Below, in pieces: positions 59,744 through 64,000 of a stretch of 64,000 nucleotides of DNA; the first letter of the stretch is position 1, and the number at the start of each line of letters is the position of its first letter. A program made the translations under genes and the position numbers. The stretch is from positions 124,001 through 188,000 of the forward strand of contig JALRMH010000051.1 of NCBI GenBank assembly GCA_026119935.1, written 5' to 3'. The notes under the pieces are model-generated. The model saw only the letters and a list, made by a program, of their open reading frames with translations. It was not told where the DNA came from and ran no database searches. Source of the stretch: Endothia cerciana. Taxonomy: Eukaryota; Ascomycota; Sordariomycetes; Diaporthales; Cryphonectriaceae.

Positions 59744-61054
59744 CTCCCTGTAGAGCTACTGGACCTCCGCAATTGCGATCGCTATGCTCTAGGTCATCCA
59801 TCTTCAACGGGCCCATATAATCTCACGAGGTATCTTGTCATCTGCTCAACCCTCGCTGGTCACATTGTATAGTTGACGATTGAGATCCACTATGTTCCAA
59901 AGTCCGCCTAGCTGCGTGAATCCAACATCATGCAAGCAGCTGCTAGCAGACAGACTCATCTCTGAATTGAAAGCTTGGCCAGCAGATTAATTTGAGACTC
60001 TTCCGTAGCTCATGGAGTTCCAGGTCATGGCTACTATTAAGCCAATCCCCCAATTTTGCACATCATATAAAGCCAATTCCCCCTTTCAGAGTCAAGGAAG
60101 ATAAGCTATACCGAGAACAGCATTAGACATTGAACCACACTATCAAATACAGACTTTTCTCAAGGCGCCTTTTGTATAAATACCGGCGACATCTTGCCGT
60201 GAGTCCGTAGTGCAGGCCCAGGCACGCGTGTGTACGTACCTCAGAGACATAGATGGGACCATTCAGGGCACTATAGGTCCATAGGAGATAGCTCGACGTA
60301 TTCCTTGACACGCACTTGGCCTTGAAGCCTCCAGAGACGAGCTTCTGCAGACTGTCCGGAAACGCCATGACCGGGGCACAGGATCGACTGGACTTGAGGC
60401 GGACCGGTGCCGCAGAGCTAGGTCGCTATACCGGCTCTTGTCCCTCACAGTCCCACCCTTGAGGATGACGCCAAGTTTTCCTGCCATCGTGATTGCAGGA
60501 GCAGGTAGGGTGTGATGGCCCAAGATCCAGGCGCGACCCACCAGGTCACAATCTCTTACCACGCTCGAAAGTCCAGTGTGATTTAATTATTGAGTTCGTT
60601 CATACGAAATTTTCAAAGGCAGAGGGGAGAAGGAGTATCAGCGTGAGGCCGGTGGAAGGCTGAGGTTGGGACAGCCCTTGGGAAGGGGGTAGGCAACTAG
60701 GCAAGTCATGCAGACTCTAAGTAGCAAGCCGAGTCAGTTCCGTAGCTTCGCCTCACATCGGCCAAGGACGGTATGAGCCGTGCAGAGGTGAAGGGAGAGC
60801 AGGTTCCTCCTATCTGCTATTGGGCAGGTGATACTACAGCGTAATCGCTCTTACAGCCCAGCGGGGGCGCCATTGCGGTGTGCATACGATCAACGCGGAC
60901 CCTCAGAGCAGAATGCGAGGAAAAGCAGACGGGCGCCCGCAGAAGTATATCCTGTGAAGATGCTTGTCTGGACCTCGCACCCACGTACATGCGCATCAAG
61001 AGCTTCGAGACAAGGACCAGCGGCACCAGAGGGGGGCTGGATGGTGATACGAGA

Positions 61055-61112
<58 letters not shown>

Positions 61113-62596
61113 CGAGCAGTCAGCCCATCGCAGTTCTGCCCCGAGTCAATGGTGGGAGTGAGGACCGAACTGCTGGGAGAAAAATTCGACAAGGGCCTTG
61201 TGCGATCAACATCCATCAAGCCCTGTCTGAAATCCCTCGAGAGGACACCGGGCCTAGGAGAGTCGGGCTCGCCCCTTTTCAAGTCAGCTCTACAAGAGGC
61301 ACAGAAGTCTATTGTTCTCGGAAAGGAGACTAAGGGAAAGATCGCCGAGGCCATCGCTTGGGCTCAATCCCTGGGCCAGGTCAGGCCAGGCTAGGCCGGT
61401 GGTCGTTGAGGATATTACATAAGCACACGACCCATCCCCACGACCGTTTCGAGGTTGTTTCGCATTTTCTTCGCAGGGCGAGCCAGCCAGCGTGTCTTAT
61501 CCTACAACGCCCCCTCCCCGGGTAATCATACGCTTCCGGCTCGAACCTGGGTGGGTTATGCTTAATTCCTGGCTTCTGCACGTTTCGCAATCCTTCGCCC
61601 TCGCCTCCGCAGTCCGTCCCCTATAGTCCCCGAAAATAAGGGCGGGTGTCAAGTTTCACCTGAAGAAAAGAAGGTGTGGCTGGCATTCCTTTTGGGTCTT
61701 TGAGCCTCATATCCCCTCCTCTCCTAGTGCCCATAGTCAAGCTCGTGAACCTTGTTCCTGAGGCTGTGGCGGAGATCCATCTTGCTACGTGGTCCACCTC
61801 TACCTGCGCCTCTCCTCTGTCTCTCTCACGCCAAGCCTACGTCAGCCAAGCTCCCTCTTGGTCAGGAGTGTCCCTGCTACAATGGGACGGGCCTTGGCTG
61901 CAATAATCGGTCTCAACCTTTGGGATGGCCCCGGTTTCGAAGGGCCGATGGGGACGAGGGGGGAACCTTGGGGGCTCGCGATGACAAGGGCAATCTGGAG
62001 CCCCACATCACCCGTGCTTCCTGAGGACGCACATCACACGTCGCAGGTTTTTCTTGAGTTGTTGAAATTTCCATTTTTATTATCGCTAGAATGACAGTTT
62101 ATGATGGGGGGATTGCGTGCCTGCTGGGCCCAGCAACAACAAGCGTCAACCATGCCTAGTACATCTCCTCCAGACTCGGGTGAATTCGATGTGGTCCCCT
62201 AGTGTATCATGCTCGTGTGGTGTATCATAATGCCTCCGCTAGCGTCCTAGGCCTCCAGAGAGGCCAAGCCCGGAGCGTGACCGGTCGCTGCCTCCCTCGC
62301 GAAACGCCCCCCCTTCCGAAAAGCAGGTCCCCGAGAATAGTAAAGCTGGTTCTTTATGTGATGGTGTAATGCTCATTGGTATGCCTTGGGCTGTACGTTA
62401 ATCGAGCAAGCGATGGGGTGTGGATATAGATGAACGGTGAAGGGATTCGTTGGCAGCACTCGTCTCTGGAATAAGTGGCCCAAAGAGTTGCGGTCACCCC
62501 GTCGGAATGCCTATATAGTAGGCAACGGGGACACTGGATGATCCAAAGCTTCACGGTGGCTGCCCTTTTGTCGAACATCCGGGATGGTTGTAGCAC
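59744..62596. other. gene-free stretch, 2.9 kb
   Basis: The first 400 nt are AT-rich. No gene is recognised on either strand. A CA/GA microsatellite lies at 61050-61108. The right end is the 3' flank of the small membrane-protein gene. Confidence 0.55.
61050..61108. repeat. (CA)n(GA)n microsatellite
   Basis: About ten CA units run directly into about eighteen GA units in non-coding DNA. Confidence 0.9.
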
Positions 62597-63160
62597 CTAT
62601 GCGTTCATCGGTCGGGTGGCTCGCTGCGGCAATGTCCACGGCTTGGCACAGATGATCTGGACGAGGGGTCAATATCCATAATGCAACATCCAACAGCACA
62701 GGGGGAACAAAACTCACCTCGCCCTCAGAGTATGCCCAGAATTCGACAACCATCGCAACGAGATAGTACAGCGCGGCATTCGTGCCCTGGTACGTCAGGA
62801 CTGCGGCGAGAGCGGCCAGGGGCAGGAAAGCTAGGCGGGCCTCGAGGCTCCGGTGGATCGCCGAGCCGGCGATGAACGACAGCGGCCATTCCCATGCCAT
62901 CATCCAGATCCCTAGGACAAGGTTGATGATCTGCAATGTCGGGAATGGCTTCACTGCTGGGTCCAACAGCTTGGTGGCGAAGTCCCAGAAGATCTTGGGC
63001 CAGAAGAAGCCCTCGATCGCGGCACAGACTTGATCTGTAGACTGTTAGTATCCCTGCTTCCTGGGTTCGTGATGACACCTCTAGTGGTGGTCAATAACTC
63101 ACAAGCTCCTGCGGTCAGGATGATGAGCCTCGCCCAGTGGTTCTTGATAAGCTTGCCCAT
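62597..63160 (-). CDS. small four-helix membrane protein (DUF7727-like)
   Basis: Complement join of 63160..63103, 63034..62718 and 62656..62597 gives 144 aa. Introns are 68 nt (donor GTGAGT, acceptor tctacag) and 61 nt (donor GTGAGT, acceptor gtccag). The protein starts MGKLIKNHWARLIILTAGAY and continues QVCAAIEGFFWPKIFWDFAT, then LQIINLVLGIWMMAWEWPLS, LAFLPLAALAAVLTYQGTNA and ALYYLVAMVVEFWAYSEGE, ending IICAKPWTLPQRATRPMNA. About four membrane helices with strongly conserved aromatic residues match a fungal family I know as an uncharacterised DUF. Function and membrane are unknown. Readthrough of the last intron would give a 26-residue longer, unrelated tail. Confidence 0.86.
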
Positions 63161-64000
63161 CTTGAAGAAACCCTGCTCCTTCTTTTCCTACACTCTTTCC
63201 TAGACTGCTCTCACTTCCTCCCTTTGATGGTTGAGATTCTCTGGTGAAACCCGAAAAGAACGGAAAAAAGTCGAACCCAGATTAAGAATGAACGGGTCTC
63301 ACTTCGTCACCGGCACCAGGCTGAAAAAGTCGTAATAGACGTCGACGTCGTAGTATTAAAACCGGGATACGGAGACAAGAGGCAGGTGACCGGACCCGCC
63401 CTGTACAAGACTGTTGTGCAGTAACGCCGATATGAAAGAGGGCTATCGACACACTGGACGCACTACAGCAGAAGAGAAGGGAGAGTAGGTGCAGCGTTTC
63501 CCACGAGATGTACTGCAAAGGGGGCCAAGCCGGACTATATTGGCTCAGCCTGGCGTGTCGAGTTTCGATGGAGCGTGCCTGGTGGTCTATGCCCAGTGGG
63601 CACGAGCCCGGGCCGAGAGGCGAGTATCAGTCTGTTCGGGTGACGGACTGGGGATGGGGTCGTATGCTCCTGGCCTGATGCTGGTAGGTCCTCGTCTGAG
63701 ATCCAGGTTCTTGAGATCCGGTCTATGATCAGGGCTGGCATCCGAGCGGCATCAGGCTTGTTCGGTCGAACTGGTTTCCGCGGCTGGAGCCTGTATCATG
63801 AAGGCATGGCCAGGTTCCTGGGTTCATCCACGGATCGGTTGGATCCCCCCTCAGACGAGATGGCGTTGTTTGATGCTCGTCGTGAGAGCCAAGGTAAGCG
63901 AGTCGGGAGTTTGGATGACAATGGTAGCGGACCCCGAAAGAGGCGTCCTTCGCATTGACGAGAGTATGGAGATCAGACAAGATGGCCGTCTGAGGCAGGG
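63161..64000. other. right-end non-coding stretch
   Basis: Promoter side of the small membrane-protein gene. No gene recognised up to the window edge. Confidence 0.5.

Noticed and set aside
1..64000. RIP-degraded transposon blocks
   Set aside because: I saw no long AT-rich, TpA-heavy stretch or transposase/reverse transcriptase remnant. The only AT-richer parts are short (about 56.5-57.3 and 59.4-60.1 kb).

Overview
This is a gene-sparse window from a filamentous ascomycete, most likely a Sordariomycete. The evidence is eukaryotic gene structure throughout: short introns of about 50-150 nt with GT(A/G)NGT donors and CT(A/G)A(C/T) branch sites, long untranslated leaders, abundant microsatellites, GC-rich third positions, and a gene set typical of Pezizomycotina (class IV chitin synthase, BtgE-type GH17 glucanase, CYT-4/Dss1 exoribonuclease, a DUF7727-like membrane protein). 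I rebuilt exon joins by hand from splice sites and reading phase. Thirteen genes are recognised, plus one Ser/Thr-rich candidate, one anonymous ORF and two disrupted genes.

Layout. 1-5.5 kb: no gene. 5.5-7.4 kb (+): Reg1/Hex2-type regulatory subunit of PP1. 9.2-12.4 kb (-): CYT-4 mitochondrial exoribonuclease, with a short first exon carrying the targeting peptide. 13.5-14.2 kb (+): Ser/Thr-rich protein with a hydrophobic tail on a tiny second exon. 17.3-19.4 kb (+): BtgE-type GH17 cell wall protein in five exons. 20.5-22.8 kb (-): WD40 protein. 27.4-31.2 kb (-): class IV chitin synthase. 37.3-39.7 kb (+): Skt5/Chs4-type Sel1-repeat chitin synthase activator with a CAAX box, divergent from the synthase. 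40.7-42.5 kb (+): cytochrome P450. 44.0-45.0 kb (+): Ran GTPase. 46.2-47.1 kb (-): Nas2/p27 proteasome assembly chaperone. 48.3-51.6 kb (+): RhoGEF. 52.6-53.2 kb (+): Rtc3-like SBDS-domain protein. 54.7-56.4 kb (-): PTH11-like/rhodopsin-domain membrane protein with one frameshift. 57.4-59.3 kb (+): FAD-linked oxidase of the berberine-bridge family with at least three frameshifts. 62.6-63.2 kb (-): small four-helix membrane protein.

Biology. Most genes are housekeeping, but cell wall construction recurs: the synthase, its activator, the GH17 wall protein, the Ser/Thr-rich candidate and the RhoGEF. The most interesting local arrangement is the divergent synthase/activator pair. The second is the adjacent, divergent and broken receptor-like and oxidase genes near the right end. 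I found no transposon, CRISPR array, tRNA or rRNA that I could support, and no clear evidence of an undescribed system. Intergenic stretches hold several small inverted repeats and a recurring CTATGGTA motif.
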